64,000 nt of DNA from Fodinicola feengrottensis (GTDB lineage: Bacteria > Actinomycetota > Actinomycetes > Mycobacteriales > HKI-0501): positions 62,001 to 126,000 of the forward strand of contig NZ_WOTO01000012.1 of the NCBI RefSeq assembly GCF_010993775.1, in the 5' to 3' direction. The notes under the pieces are model-generated. The model was not told the origin of the DNA. It saw only the letters and a program-made list of their open reading frames with translations, and made no database searches. Of this stretch, positions 26,790 through 35,319 are shown piece after piece. Position 1 is the stretch's first letter, and each line of letters opens with the position of its first letter. The position numbers and the translations under genes are program-made.

Positions 26790-27380
26790 ATGAGTACCAA
26801 ACGTGCCGCGGTGCGGTTGTGCTTGGCGCAGCAGCCGGAGGCGGACGCCCTGCTGTCGAAGGACCCGCTGGCGTTGTTGATGGGCATGCTGCTGGATCAG
26901 CAGGTGCCGATGGAGAAGGCGTTCGTCGGCCCGTACGTGCTGACCCAGCGGATGGGCAAGGTCACCGCGCAGGCGGTGGTGGAGCTCGGCGAGGACCGGC
27001 TGATCGAGTTGTTCGTGGAGAAGCCGGCGTTGCACCGCTTCCCAGCCGCGATGGCCCGCCGGGTGCTGGCGTTGTGCCAGCAACTGGTGGACGAGTACGG
27101 CGGTGACGCGGCGGCGGTCTGGAAGGGCGCGGACTCCGGTCAGGAACTGCTCGGCCGACTGAAGAAGCTGCCCGGCTTCGGCGACGCGAAGGCCCGGATT
27201 TTCCTGGCTCTTCTTGGTAAGCAGCTCGGCGTGCAACCGGCTGGCTGGCGGGAGGCGGCCGGCCAGGTGGGGCAGGAGGGAACCGCGATGTCGGTGGCGG
27301 ACATCGTCGACGCGGACACCCTTGGTCAGGTACGGGAGCACAAGAAGCAGATGAAGGCCGCCGCCAAGGCCGCCCAGTGA
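26790..27380 (+). CDS. HhH-GPD base-excision repair protein
   Basis: The 196 residues have the helix-hairpin-helix glycosylase fold: LLMGMLLDQQVPMEKAFVGP (helix with QxxPxxxA), then KKLPGFGDAKARIFLALLGK as the HhH, and a C-terminal Lys-rich tail. It should act on damaged or mismatched bases. The catalytic Asp of the GPD motif is not in the usual place after the HhH (PAGWREAAG), so it may be a divergent or structural member of the actinobacterial family. ATG 26790 is preferred over ATG 26781. It overlaps the GNAT gene by GTGA. Confidence 0.8.
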   Translation: MSTKRAAVRLCLAQQPEADALLSKDPLALLMGMLLDQQVPMEKAFVGPYVLTQRMGKVTAQAVVELGEDRLIELFVEKPALHRFPAAMARRVLALCQQLVDEYGGDAAAVWKGADSGQELLGRLKKLPGFGDAKARIFLALLGKQLGVQPAGWREAAGQVGQEGTAMSVADIVDADTLGQVREHKKQMKAAAKAAQ

Positions 27381-28050
27381 CCACAGCTGGGTCGTGGTGG
27401 CCGCTGTTCGACCTGCGGATCACCGCCCAGCTGCCGACCGCCGAGGGGCTCGTACGAGACCTGGTCCTGCGACCGCCGACCGACGACGACCTGCCGGTGC
27501 TGGCCGCGGTGGCACCGCCCGGGCTGGAGATGACCCCACGCTGCCCGGCAGTGGCATGCACGAGTGGATCGCCCGGCACGTGTGGCGCTCCCGGGCCGAG
27601 TCCGCGCCGGACAAGTGGCGGCGGCTGTCGTTTCTGCTGGAGGTCGACGGCGACGTCGCCGGATCGCAGGACCTGAAGGCGTCCGACTTCCCCCAGCTGC
27701 GGATCGTCGAGAGCGCCTCCTGGCTGGGCGAACGTTTCCGTGGCACCGGCCTGGGCAAGGCGATGCGGGCGATGGTGCTGCACTTCGCCTTCCAGGCGCT
27801 GGACGCGACCGCGGCCGAGACCGAGTCGGAGGAGCACAACGACGCCGCGCTTGGCGTCACCCGCTCGCTCGGATATCAGCCCTGCGGCGACCGGTACGCG
27901 CAGCGGGTTGACCGGATCGATCACATGCTCTGGTCGCGGCTGACCAGGGAGCGATGGGCGTTGCTGCGTAACGGATACGGCCTCGACGAGGTCGGAATTT
28001 CCGGCGCGGAGCGGTGTTTGCCGATGCTCGGCCTGGGGGAAACCCGGTAA
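27377..28050 (+). CDS. GNAT-family N-acetyltransferase (frameshifted)
   Basis: The N-terminal part (LPTAEGLVRDLVLRPPTDDD) shifts frame near 27540 and continues SFLLEVDGDVAGSQDLKASD, then the acetyl-CoA pyrophosphate loop LGERFRGTGLGKAMRAMVLH and SEEHNDAALGVTRSLGYQPC. This matches the RimJ/RimL type acting on small-molecule or N-terminal amines. Substrate unknown. It is co-directional and overlapping with the HhH-GPD gene. Confidence 0.8.
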
Positions 28051-28139
28051 GGATCGTTGAAAACGGCCGCTATCCGTACCCGGACGTCGCACCCAGCCCG
28101 TCCGCGAGGGAGGATGGAGGCATCGAGAGTGGAGGCATC

Positions 28140-28544
28140 GTGGCGAGTTCGGTGAATGGTCGCCACCCGAGAGGGCGCTCCAAAGACCCGATCGTCATCA
28201 CCGAGGCCGAAGAGAGCCTGCCGGACCAGCTTCGCAAGCGGCAGATTCGGTACGCGCTGATGATGGGCCTGCGGGTGGTGTGCCTGCTCGCAGCGGTGGT
28301 CGTCTTCGCCGCACAGCCGCCGCTGGCGCCGTTGTGGGTGGCCCTGTGCATCGCCGGCATGGTGTTCCTGCCCTGGATGGCCGTGCTGATCGCGAACGAC
28401 CGGCCACCGAAGAAGGCCAGCCAGCTGCGCAACCGGTGGCATGGCCACCCGGCGCCGGAGCGCGCGATCACCTCTGGCCAGTCCAGCGACGAGGTGCTCA
28501 GTGGCGAGATCGTCGACCCCGAGCAGACCCGGCACGATCGCTAG
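28140..28544 (+). CDS. DUF3099 membrane protein
   Basis: The 134-residue protein has the DUF3099 pattern. The start DPIVITEAEESLPDQLRKRQ is followed by two transmembrane helices (YALMMGLRVVCLLAAVVVFA and LAPLWVALCIAGMVFLPWMA), then the basic tail DRPPKKASQLRN. GTG 28140 sits after GGAGGCATC. The same GTGGAGGCATC-like stretch occurs twice just upstream, so the start is slightly uncertain. Unknown function, conserved in actinomycetes. Confidence 0.85.
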   Translation: MASSVNGRHPRGRSKDPIVITEAEESLPDQLRKRQIRYALMMGLRVVCLLAAVVVFAAQPPLAPLWVALCIAGMVFLPWMAVLIANDRPPKKASQLRNRWHGHPAPERAITSGQSSDEVLSGEIVDPEQTRHDR

Positions 28545-28623
28545 CGAGTGAAATCGCGGGAGTCCACCAGCCCGAACTCGGCGAGTGGCACTGCCTAAGA
28601 AACCACCCGCCGAGCCGAACACA

Positions 28624-29859
28624 TCAGAGCAGCGACAACGGCACCGCGTCGGCCATCGCCTGGTAGCCAGCGTCCCCGGGGTGGAGGTGGTCGCCGGAGT
28701 CGTACGCGGGCAGCATCTGGTGCGGGTTGGCGGGGTCTCGTACGGCGAGGTCGAAGTCGGCGACGCCGTCCAGCAGCGGGGTCGTACGAATCCACTGGTT
28801 GACGGCCTCGCGGGTGCTTTCCCGCGGCCCGACGTAGTTCGGGGCCGGGGTGAGGGTGCCGCCGATGACGCGCAGGCCAGCGGCGTGCGCCCGGTTGATG
28901 ATCTGGGTGTAGCCGGCGATCAGCAGTTGTGGGTCGCTGACCTGCGTGTTCTGGCCGATGTCGTTGATGCCCTCGACAAAGATGAGCGTACGAGCGCTAG
29001 GGCGGCTAAGGACATCGCGGGCCAGCCGGGTGAGCGCACTTTGGCCGGCCCCGGCGCCGGGGCCGCCCGGGCGGTCCCCCCCATCAGCGAGAACGCAGTT
29101 CGCGCTGATGCCTTCGTTGAGGACGCCGAGGCGATGCGCGACCGATTGCTGGTTGAGGCGCGCGCCGAGGCGGTCCGGCCAGCGGCTGTTGGTGCTCGGC
29201 GTGGACGCGTAGCCGTCGGTGATCGAGTCGCCGAGGGTGACCACGCTGGCGCGGGCCGGCGAGTTGCGTACGTCGATCTGGTCGACGTAGTACCAGGAGC
29301 CGGTGGCCCGGGTGAAGGCGGCGCCTGAGGTGTCGGCGCTGTGGTCGCCGCTGATCGTGTAATACGAGGTCTGCTGCGCGTCCTGGTGGAAGGTGACCGG
29401 CCCGGACGCGGTCGACACGTACGTGGTGACCAGCAGGTTCGTGCCGGCGGCGACGGTCAGGTTCACCGGGTCACTGACCGTCTCGGCGCCCTTGGCGATG
29501 GTCGTCGTGGCATGGCCGCCGAAGGTGAGGGACCGCAGCGAGCCCGCCTTCACGGTGGGGGAGGCGGGGCCGGTGGCGATGGCGACTGTCGCGTGGTCCA
29601 GCGGCAGCGCGCCGGTGCCGAAGGCGTTCGACAGGTGGATCCGCAGTTGGCTGCCGCCAACCGACAGGTGCACCTCGTTGCGCAGCGAGTAGCTCGGATA
29701 GCCGGTCCCGTTCACGCCCGGGTCGCCGGCGTCCGGCGAGGCTGCCCACGTGCCCACCCAGCCGCCGGGTGCCGGGGCCGCGCCCGCGCCGGCTGGTACG
29801 GCGATCGCCGCCACCAACATGCCCACGATCGCCCAGCGGGAAATTCTTCTGGATCGCAT
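28624..29859 (-). CDS. Secreted SGNH/GDSL hydrolase
   Basis: The 411 residues have a signal peptide (RRISRWAIVGMLVAAIAVPA, cleavage after GAGAA) and an N-terminal beta domain. The SGNH blocks are VVTLGDSITDGYAS (nucleophilic Ser), FVEGINDIGQNTQ (block III) and DSGDHLHPGDAGYQ (catalytic Asp/His). The family cleaves esters of polysaccharides or lipids outside the cell. ATG 29859 has GGAGGGCAAGG upstream. Stands alone, tail-to-tail with the DUF3099 gene. Confidence 0.88.
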   Translation of the reverse strand: MRSRRISRWAIVGMLVAAIAVPAGAGAAPAPGGWVGTWAASPDAGDPGVNGTGYPSYSLRNEVHLSVGGSQLRIHLSNAFGTGALPLDHATVAIATGPASPTVKAGSLRSLTFGGHATTTIAKGAETVSDPVNLTVAAGTNLLVTTYVSTASGPVTFHQDAQQTSYYTISGDHSADTSGAAFTRATGSWYYVDQIDVRNSPARASVVTLGDSITDGYASTPSTNSRWPDRLGARLNQQSVAHRLGVLNEGISANCVLADGGDRPGGPGAGAGQSALTRLARDVLSRPSARTLIFVEGINDIGQNTQVSDPQLLIAGYTQIINRAHAAGLRVIGGTLTPAPNYVGPRESTREAVNQWIRTTPLLDGVADFDLAVRDPANPHQMLPAYDSGDHLHPGDAGYQAMADAVPLSLL

Positions 29860-29952
29860 CCTTGCCCTCCGCACATCGCCGCATTGGCCTCCATCACCTT
29901 TACAGCGCTCCATGCCGATAACCAGGTCCGTTTCCGGACATAGCCGGTAAAC

Positions 29953-30838
29953 TCAGCGGCTCGGCCGGGCGCCAGGGTGGCTGACGCAGCGGGCCGCGGC
30001 GGCGCTGCCGGCGTCGAGGGCTTCGGCGCCCGAGACTTTTTTCGCAATATTGCCGCCAACAGCCCGGCGGTGAAGGCGTCGCCGGCTCCGGTGGTGTCCA
30101 CCACGGCGGCCGGTTGGGCGACCCGCCGGACAACGCCGTCCCGGTCCGCCCACAAGGCCCCTTGGGAACCGAGGGTCACGATCGCGGCGAAGCGGCCCTC
30201 GGCCAGCGACGACGACGCGGCTCGCGACGGATCGGACTCACCGGTGTGACGACGAGCGCTTCGTCGTGGTTGGCCAGCACCACGTCCGTACGCGTCAACC
30301 ACTCCCGCACCGCGGCCGCGCCGGTCGCCACCAGCGGAGCCGCCGACGCGAGGCTCGCCGAGCACTCGATGCCCCGCTCGTACGCCCAGGCCAGCGCGGC
30401 CAAACCGGCCGCTCGCGACCCGGCGCCCAGCAAGGTGTAGCCGGAAACATGCACATGTGCCGGCGTACAAGCCGCAAGAGCGCTGGTCACGTGCTCGGCG
30501 GTCAGCCGGTCGTTGGCGCCCCGGTCGGGCAGCATGCTGCGACCGCCATCGGGCCGCACCAGGACGACGACGGTCCCGGTCGGCTCGGCGGTAGTCAGCG
30601 CCGCCACGTCGACAGACCGCAGCTCGCTCGTACGGGCCCGCCCGGTGTCGTCGTCGCCGACCGCGCAGACGAAGGTCACCGCGGCACCCAGTTCGGCCAA
30701 CCACGCGGCGGTGTTCGCACCGGCTCCGCCGCCGGTCAGCCGGATCCGCGCCGGCGTGTCCGAGTCCGTCCACAGTGGACCGCTGGCCAGCGCGAGCACG
30801 TCCGTCACCAGATCCCCGACGACCGCGATCCGTTGCTG
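29953..30838 (-). CDS. PfkB-family kinase, probable pseudouridine kinase (frameshifted)
   Basis: Motifs are RIAVVGDLVTDVLALASG at the start, LTGGGAGANTAAWLAELGAA (substrate loop) and VVDTTGAGDAFTAGLLA (anion hole and catalytic Asp), then a C-terminal part in another frame ending RCVSHPGARPSR. Breaks fall near 30235 and 30055, the latter a six-T run. It follows psuG closely and in the same direction, so it most likely phosphorylates pseudouridine, the step before PsuG. The 5' end is unsettled: the first GTG (30808) falls inside the conserved strand, so the true start is probably further up or disrupted. Confidence 0.75.
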
Positions 30839-30868
30839 CTCAGGGAAAGCGAGACTGGAAATGGTTAT

Positions 30869-31849
30869 TCAGCCGGGGAGCGGGGCAGCACGATCGGTCC
30901 GGCCGGGGCGGCCGGGGGTGCCGGCCGCGGCGACCGCGATCTGCGCGGCCAGGGTCGCGTTGCGGCTGACCAGGTCGATGTTGACTTCCAGGCTGCCGCC
31001 GCCGGTCGCCTCGTGGAAATACGCCAGCAGGTAGGGCGTGATGTCCTTGCCGGTGACGCCTTGCGCCGCCGCGCCAGCCAGCGCCTCGGCCAGCACCCGG
31101 TCGTGCAGCACCGGGTCGAGCTGCCGATCGACCGGGATCGGGTTGGCGAGCACGATCGCGCCCAGGCCGAACCCGAGGGCATCCCGGGCGGCCGCGGCAG
31201 CCGCCACCTGCGCGGGGTTGTCCAGCGTCCAAGGCACCTGATGACCGGAATCGGCCAGGTAGAAGCCGGGGAACCGGTCCGTACGGTAGCCGGCCACCAG
31301 CACCGACAGGCTCTCCAGCCGTTCCAGGGTGGCCGGCACGTCCAGAATCGACTTCACGCCCGCGCAGACGATGGTGATCGGGGTACGTCCGAGCAGCTGC
31401 AGGTCAGCGGATTCGTCATAAGCCGCGTCCCGGTGGACGCCGCCGAGGCCACCGGTGGCGAAGACGCCGATGCCCACCCGGTGGGCGATCGCGGCGGTGC
31501 TGGCGACCGTGGTGGCGCCGTCGGACTTGGTGCTGACCGCGAACGGGATGTCCCGCACCGACAGTTTGGGCACGTCCTCGCCGAGCGCGATCCGGGTCAG
31601 CTGGTCGTCGTCCAGCCCGACCACCACCTTGCCGTCCAGCACGCCGATGGTCGCCGGAGTCGCGCCGGCGGCTCGTACGGCCGCGCCGAGTTCGCGGGCC
31701 ACCGCCAGGTTGCGCGGGCGGGGAAGACCGTGGGCGATCAGCGTGCTTTCCAGCGCCACCAACGGCCGGCCGTGGGCGAGCGCGAGGGCGACCTCGTCGC
31801 CCACCACGATCTCGGGCGGAAAAGGCAGGCAGCGCGCAGTACCAGTCAC
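30869..31849 (-). CDS. psuG: Pseudouridine-5'-phosphate glycosidase
   Basis: PsuG splits pseudouridine 5'-phosphate into uracil and ribose 5-phosphate. The 326 residues carry the family blocks: VALESTLIAHGLPRPRNLAV, IGVLDGKVVVGL, VFATGGLGGVHRDA, VCAGVKSILDVPATLERLES and GKDITPYLLAYFHEATGGGS, with the catalytic Lys expected in DVPAT's neighbouring VKSILD block and Glu in ESTLI. ATG 31849 is the natural start. The downstream PfkB gene supplies the kinase, completing a two-gene pseudouridine salvage unit. Confidence 0.92.
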   Translation of the reverse strand: MTGTARCLPFPPEIVVGDEVALALAHGRPLVALESTLIAHGLPRPRNLAVARELGAAVRAAGATPATIGVLDGKVVVGLDDDQLTRIALGEDVPKLSVRDIPFAVSTKSDGATTVASTAAIAHRVGIGVFATGGLGGVHRDAAYDESADLQLLGRTPITIVCAGVKSILDVPATLERLESLSVLVAGYRTDRFPGFYLADSGHQVPWTLDNPAQVAAAAAARDALGFGLGAIVLANPIPVDRQLDPVLHDRVLAEALAGAAAQGVTGKDITPYLLAYFHEATGGGSLEVNIDLVSRNATLAAQIAVAAAGTPGRPGRTDRAAPLPG

Positions 31850-32111
31850 AGGGGAACGTTAGTACACCCCCGACCCACTCCGCGCGGTCTAGTCAGCGGT
31901 CCAGGTGGCGACCAGGTGCAGGGCGGCCTCGGTGGCGCTGTCCGGCTCCGGGGTGAAGGTGATACGCGCACTGCACCGACGCCTGGCGCGGGCTGCTCGC
32001 CTTCACCGCCCAAACACGGCAAGGCCGCCGGACCGACGGGACGCTGCGCGCGGCCGGTGAAATCGCGTGCGAGACTGGGAAGCGGCCCCAACAGACCTGA
32101 GGAGTTTCGGC

Positions 32112-32330
32112 GTGAGCGTGCAGACCGACGTCCGTCCGGAGACGAAGGACACCGAGACCGGTCCGGAGATGTTCCACTACGTGGACAAGGACAAGATGGT
32201 CGAAAGCGCCGTCATGGGAAGCATGGTGACGGCCCTTTGCGGGGAGACGTTCCCGGTGACCAAGGCGCCCAAACCGGGCTCCCCGGTCTGCCCGGAGTGC
32301 AAGGAGATCTACAACTCGCTCAGGCCGTAG
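32112..32330 (+). CDS. DUF3039 protein, zinc-ribbon-like
   Basis: The 72-residue protein begins MSVQTDVRPETKDTETGPEM and has the family segment MVESAVMGSMVTALCGETF and VCPECKEIYNSLRP. The Cys in ALCGE and the CPEC pair suggest a small metal-binding fold. GTG 32112 has GAGGAG seven bases upstream. Upstream of the helicase gene, a conserved neighbourhood in actinomycetes. Function unknown. Confidence 0.88.
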   Translation: MSVQTDVRPETKDTETGPEMFHYVDKDKMVESAVMGSMVTALCGETFPVTKAPKPGSPVCPECKEIYNSLRP

Positions 32331-32426
32331 GTGCGCGGTTTCGCGCCCATCACTGGTTAGGCTCTCTGGGCCTCCGCTCGCCGCTCGTGCGGAGGCCTCG
32401 TTCTGTGCTGGGGGGAGGGCGGAGAG

Positions 32427-34167
32427 TTGTCCACTGCGGCTGATGTTTCGGCTGGGGCGCTGACCGATACCGGGAGTACGGCTGGGCCGGGCCTGCGGGC
32501 CTGGCAGCGCCGGGCCCTGGTCGACTACCTGCGCCGCCGGCCGGAGGACTTTCTCGCGGTGGCCACGCCCGGTGCCGGCAAGACCACGTTCGCGTTGCGA
32601 GTGGCGACCGAGATGCTCGCGGACGGCACGGTTGACCAGCTCACCGTGGTCGCCCCGACCGACCACCTGAAGTCGCAGTGGGCGCAGGCCGCCGCGCGGG
32701 TCGGCATCCAGCTCGATCCGACGTTCTCCAACACCGTCGGCGGCACGTCCTCGGATTTCCACGGCGTGGTGATCACGTACGCGCAGGTCGGGCTCGCCCC
32801 GGCGGTGCACCGGCGGCGCACGACGGCCCGCCGCACGCTGGTGATCCTGGACGAGATCCACCACGCCGGCGACGCCCGGACCTGGGGCGACGGCGTGAAG
32901 CTGGCGTTCGACCCGGCGGTTCGCCGGCTGGCCCTGACCGGTACGCCTTTTCGCAGCGATGACAACGCGATCCCGTTCGTCACGTACGAGCGGGACCGGG
33001 AGGGCCTGCGCCGGTCGCAGTCCGACTATTCGTACGGCTGGAGAGGCGCTCAGGGACGGCGTGGTCCGGCCGGTCATCTTCATGGCGTATTCCGGCGAGA
33101 CCCGCTGGCGTACGTCCGCTGGCGAGGAGCTGTCCGCGCGCCTCGGCGAGCCGCTGACCAAGGAACAGACCGCGCACGCCTGGCGGACCGCGCTGGACTC
33201 CAAGGGCGAGTGGATGCCGGCGGTGCTGCGTGCCGCCGACGCCCGGCTGAAGACCATCCGCCAGCATCTTCCCGACGCCGGCGGCCTGGTGATCGCCACC
33301 GACCACGCGGCCGCGAAGGCGTATGCGGAGCTCTTACGTACGGTCACCGGGGAAACGCCGGTGACCGTACTTTCCGACGACCGCACCGCTTCGGCGAAGA
33401 TCGCCGCCTTCGGCGCCAGCAACGACCGCTGGATGGTGGCCGTCCGGATGGTCAGTGAGGGCGTGGACATCCCACGGCTGATGGTCGGCGTCTACGCCAC
33501 CAGCGCCAGCACCCCGCTCTACTTCGCGCAGGCCATCGGCCGGTTCGTACGAGCCCGCCGGCCCGGCGAGACGGCCAGCATCTTCCTGCCCAGCGTGCCC
33601 AGCCTGCTCGGGCTCGCCGAGGAGATGGAGGCTCAGCGCGACCACGTGCTGGACCGGCCGCACCGCGAGTCCGACGGGCTGGAGGACAGCCTGCTGGAGG
33701 ACGCGAACAAGGAGAAGGACGAGGACACCGACGACCTGCCCAAGTTCACCGCGCTGGAGGCGTCGGCGAGCCTTGACCAGGTCATTTACGACGGCGCCTC
33801 GTTCGGTACGGGGGGGGCGCTCGCCGGCACCGCGGAGGAAGAGGAGTATCTCGGCCTGCCGGGCTTGCTGGAGCCGGATCAGGTGGTCGCGTTGCTCAGC
33901 AAGCGCCAGGCCGACCAGATCGCCGCGCAGGCCAAGGTCCGCAAGCCGGACGCGCCGCCGCTGGACCAGGTGCGTACGACGTACCAGCGCCGCGCGGAAC
34001 TCCGGCGCCAGCTCAACACGCTGGTCGCCGCGCACCACCACCACCGTACTAACCGCCCGCACGGCCAGATCCACGCTGAGCTGCGCAAACTCTGTGGTGG
34101 CCCGCCCAGTGCGCAGGCCAGCGTCGAAGACCTGGAAAAGCGAATAGTGGCTATTCAGCAGCTCTAG
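32427..34167 (+). CDS. DEAD/DEAH-box superfamily 2 helicase (frameshifted)
   Basis: Helicase motifs in order: LAVATPGAGKTTFALRVATE (Walker A), VVAPTDHLKSQW (Ia), VILDEIHHAGD (DEIH, motif II), RLALTGTPFRSDD (III), then in another frame GLVIATDHAAAKAYAELL (IV), VRMVSEGVDIPRL (V) and AQAIGRFVRARRP (VI). The frame changes near 33045. The joined protein is about 580 residues with an acidic linker and a C-terminal helical part. It is a nucleic-acid helicase of uncertain substrate; TTG 32427 follows a GGAGAG site. Ends in a short palindrome shared with the convergent gene. Confidence 0.85.
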
Positions 34168-34174
34168 AGCTGCT
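34157..34174. terminator. 18-bp perfect palindrome across two convergent stops
   Basis: AGCAGCTCT-AGAGCTGCT spans the helicase TAG (34165-34167) and reaches the TAA of the His-rich gene. It may be a minimal bidirectional terminator. Confidence 0.45.
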
Positions 34175-34470
34175 TAGTGTTCGTCGTAGTGCCCGTCGTG
34201 TACGGCGTGGCGATGCCCGTCGTGGACGTAGTCGACGTGCTCGCCATGGGGGACTCCGACGTGACCGCAGCCGGTGCCGTGAGCGTGCGAATGTGCCTCG
34301 TGGGCCACATGTGCGGCCGGCTCACACTCGTCGAAATGGCCGTCGTGCTCGCGGTGCAGATGTCCGTCGTGCGCGTAGTCGACGTGGCCGGCATGCGGCA
34401 CGGCGACATGTCCGCACCCCTGCTCATGAGTGTGATCGTGGCCGGTGTGCTCGGCATGTGCGCTGGTCAT
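34174..34470 (-). CDS. His-rich protein with internal duplication, metal-binding
   Basis: 98 residues with about 27 His and many Asp/Glu. Two tandem copies of one motif: CGHVAVPHAGHVDYAHDGHL near residue 19 and CGHVGVPHGEHVDYVHDGHR near residue 68. Each has a Cys, then His pairs, then HVDYxHDGH. This is a likely cytoplasmic zinc, nickel or copper reservoir or chaperone. ATG 34470 is the start. No metal transporter gene is next to it, and no clear Zur-type operator was seen upstream; the divergent side is non-coding to about 34600. Confidence 0.75.
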   Translation of the reverse strand: MTSAHAEHTGHDHTHEQGCGHVAVPHAGHVDYAHDGHLHREHDGHFDECEPAAHVAHEAHSHAHGTGCGHVGVPHGEHVDYVHDGHRHAVHDGHYDEH

Positions 34471-34642
34471 AGCGGTCCCCCTTGATGGCGCCGGCCTCGT
34501 CGCCGGCCTAGAGGCGAGACGTTAACGCATCCGCGCATCAGCGCACAAGTCGAACTTTTCGGACATCGCGACCTCCGGCTATTCCGGTACGTCGACAATG
34601 AGCCCAGCGTCCAGTTCTCGTCAAAGACAGTGGGCGTGGCGC

Positions 34643-35268
34643 TCAGCGCATCGCGGTTTCCAGTTGGTGGGCCGCGGCGACGACCGTGGTGGGGTGGAGT
34701 GTCGACGGGTGTGGGGCGAAGCGGCTGAGTGGGCCGGACAGGCAGAGGGCGGCCACCAGCTCGCCGTGCACCCGGATCGGCGCACTTATGGACGCGACAC
34801 CAGTGGCGCGTTCGCCGATCGTTTCGGCCCAGCCCTGCGCACGTACGTCGGCTGAGTCCATAAGGGCGTGGGCGGCGGAGCCGAGCGGTAGGGGGAGCAG
34901 GGTGCCAACGGGAAGGAAGGCGCGGAGTTCGGCGGGGGATTCGACGCTGGCGACGCAGAGGCGGTGCTCGCCGCGGCGGACCCAGAGCTGCGCGGATTCG
35001 CCCGTACGATCCGTGAGCTCGGTCAGGATGGGCGGCTGAGCTCGACCAACGCCGACGTGACGAAGCGGGAGCCCATCCGGTAGACGCCCGATTCGTCGCG
35101 AGTGAGCAGCCCGTGGGTCACCATCGCGTTGGCCAGTCGGTGGGCTGTGGAGACGGAGAGGCCGATCGCGCGAGCCAGCTCGCTGGCCCCAACCGGACGC
35201 CGCTCCACCACGTCGAGGATGGCGACACCCTTGTCGAGGACGCCGACGCCGGTTACGGTCTCTTTCAC
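34643..35268 (-). CDS. IclR-family regulator (frameshifted)
   Basis: The N-terminal HTH (VLDKGVAILDVVERRPVGAS, ELARAIGLSVSTAHRLANAM) is followed by the effector domain, present in a second frame after a break near 35025: RTGESAQLWVRRGEHRL, then GSAAHALMDSADVRAQGW, ASISAPIRVHGELVAALCLS and the terminal AAHQLETAMR. The intact length would be about 209. It is divergent from the MFS/CoA-transferase/lyase operon and overlaps a palindrome at its own start; a local regulator of that operon. GTG 35268 is chosen over GTG 35289, because the family starts only a few residues before the HTH. Confidence 0.75.
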
Positions 35269-35277
35269 ATAGTGAAA
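35263..35277. promoter_or_regulatory. Palindrome at the IclR start, candidate operator
   Basis: TTTCAC-ATA-GTGAAA covers the probable regulator start codon and lies 43 bp before the divergent MFS start. IclR-type repressors bind short palindromes in such divergent promoters. Confidence 0.5.
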
Positions 35278-35319
35278 TCTATTTCCCACTATATGGCAAG
35301 GTCAAGGGGTGAGGGTGCG

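Noticed and set aside
30266..32443. Rightward open frame of about 725 codons across pseudouridine genes and DUF3039
   Set aside because: It is antisense to psuG and the PfkB gene, which show full motif sets, and has no recognisable protein features.
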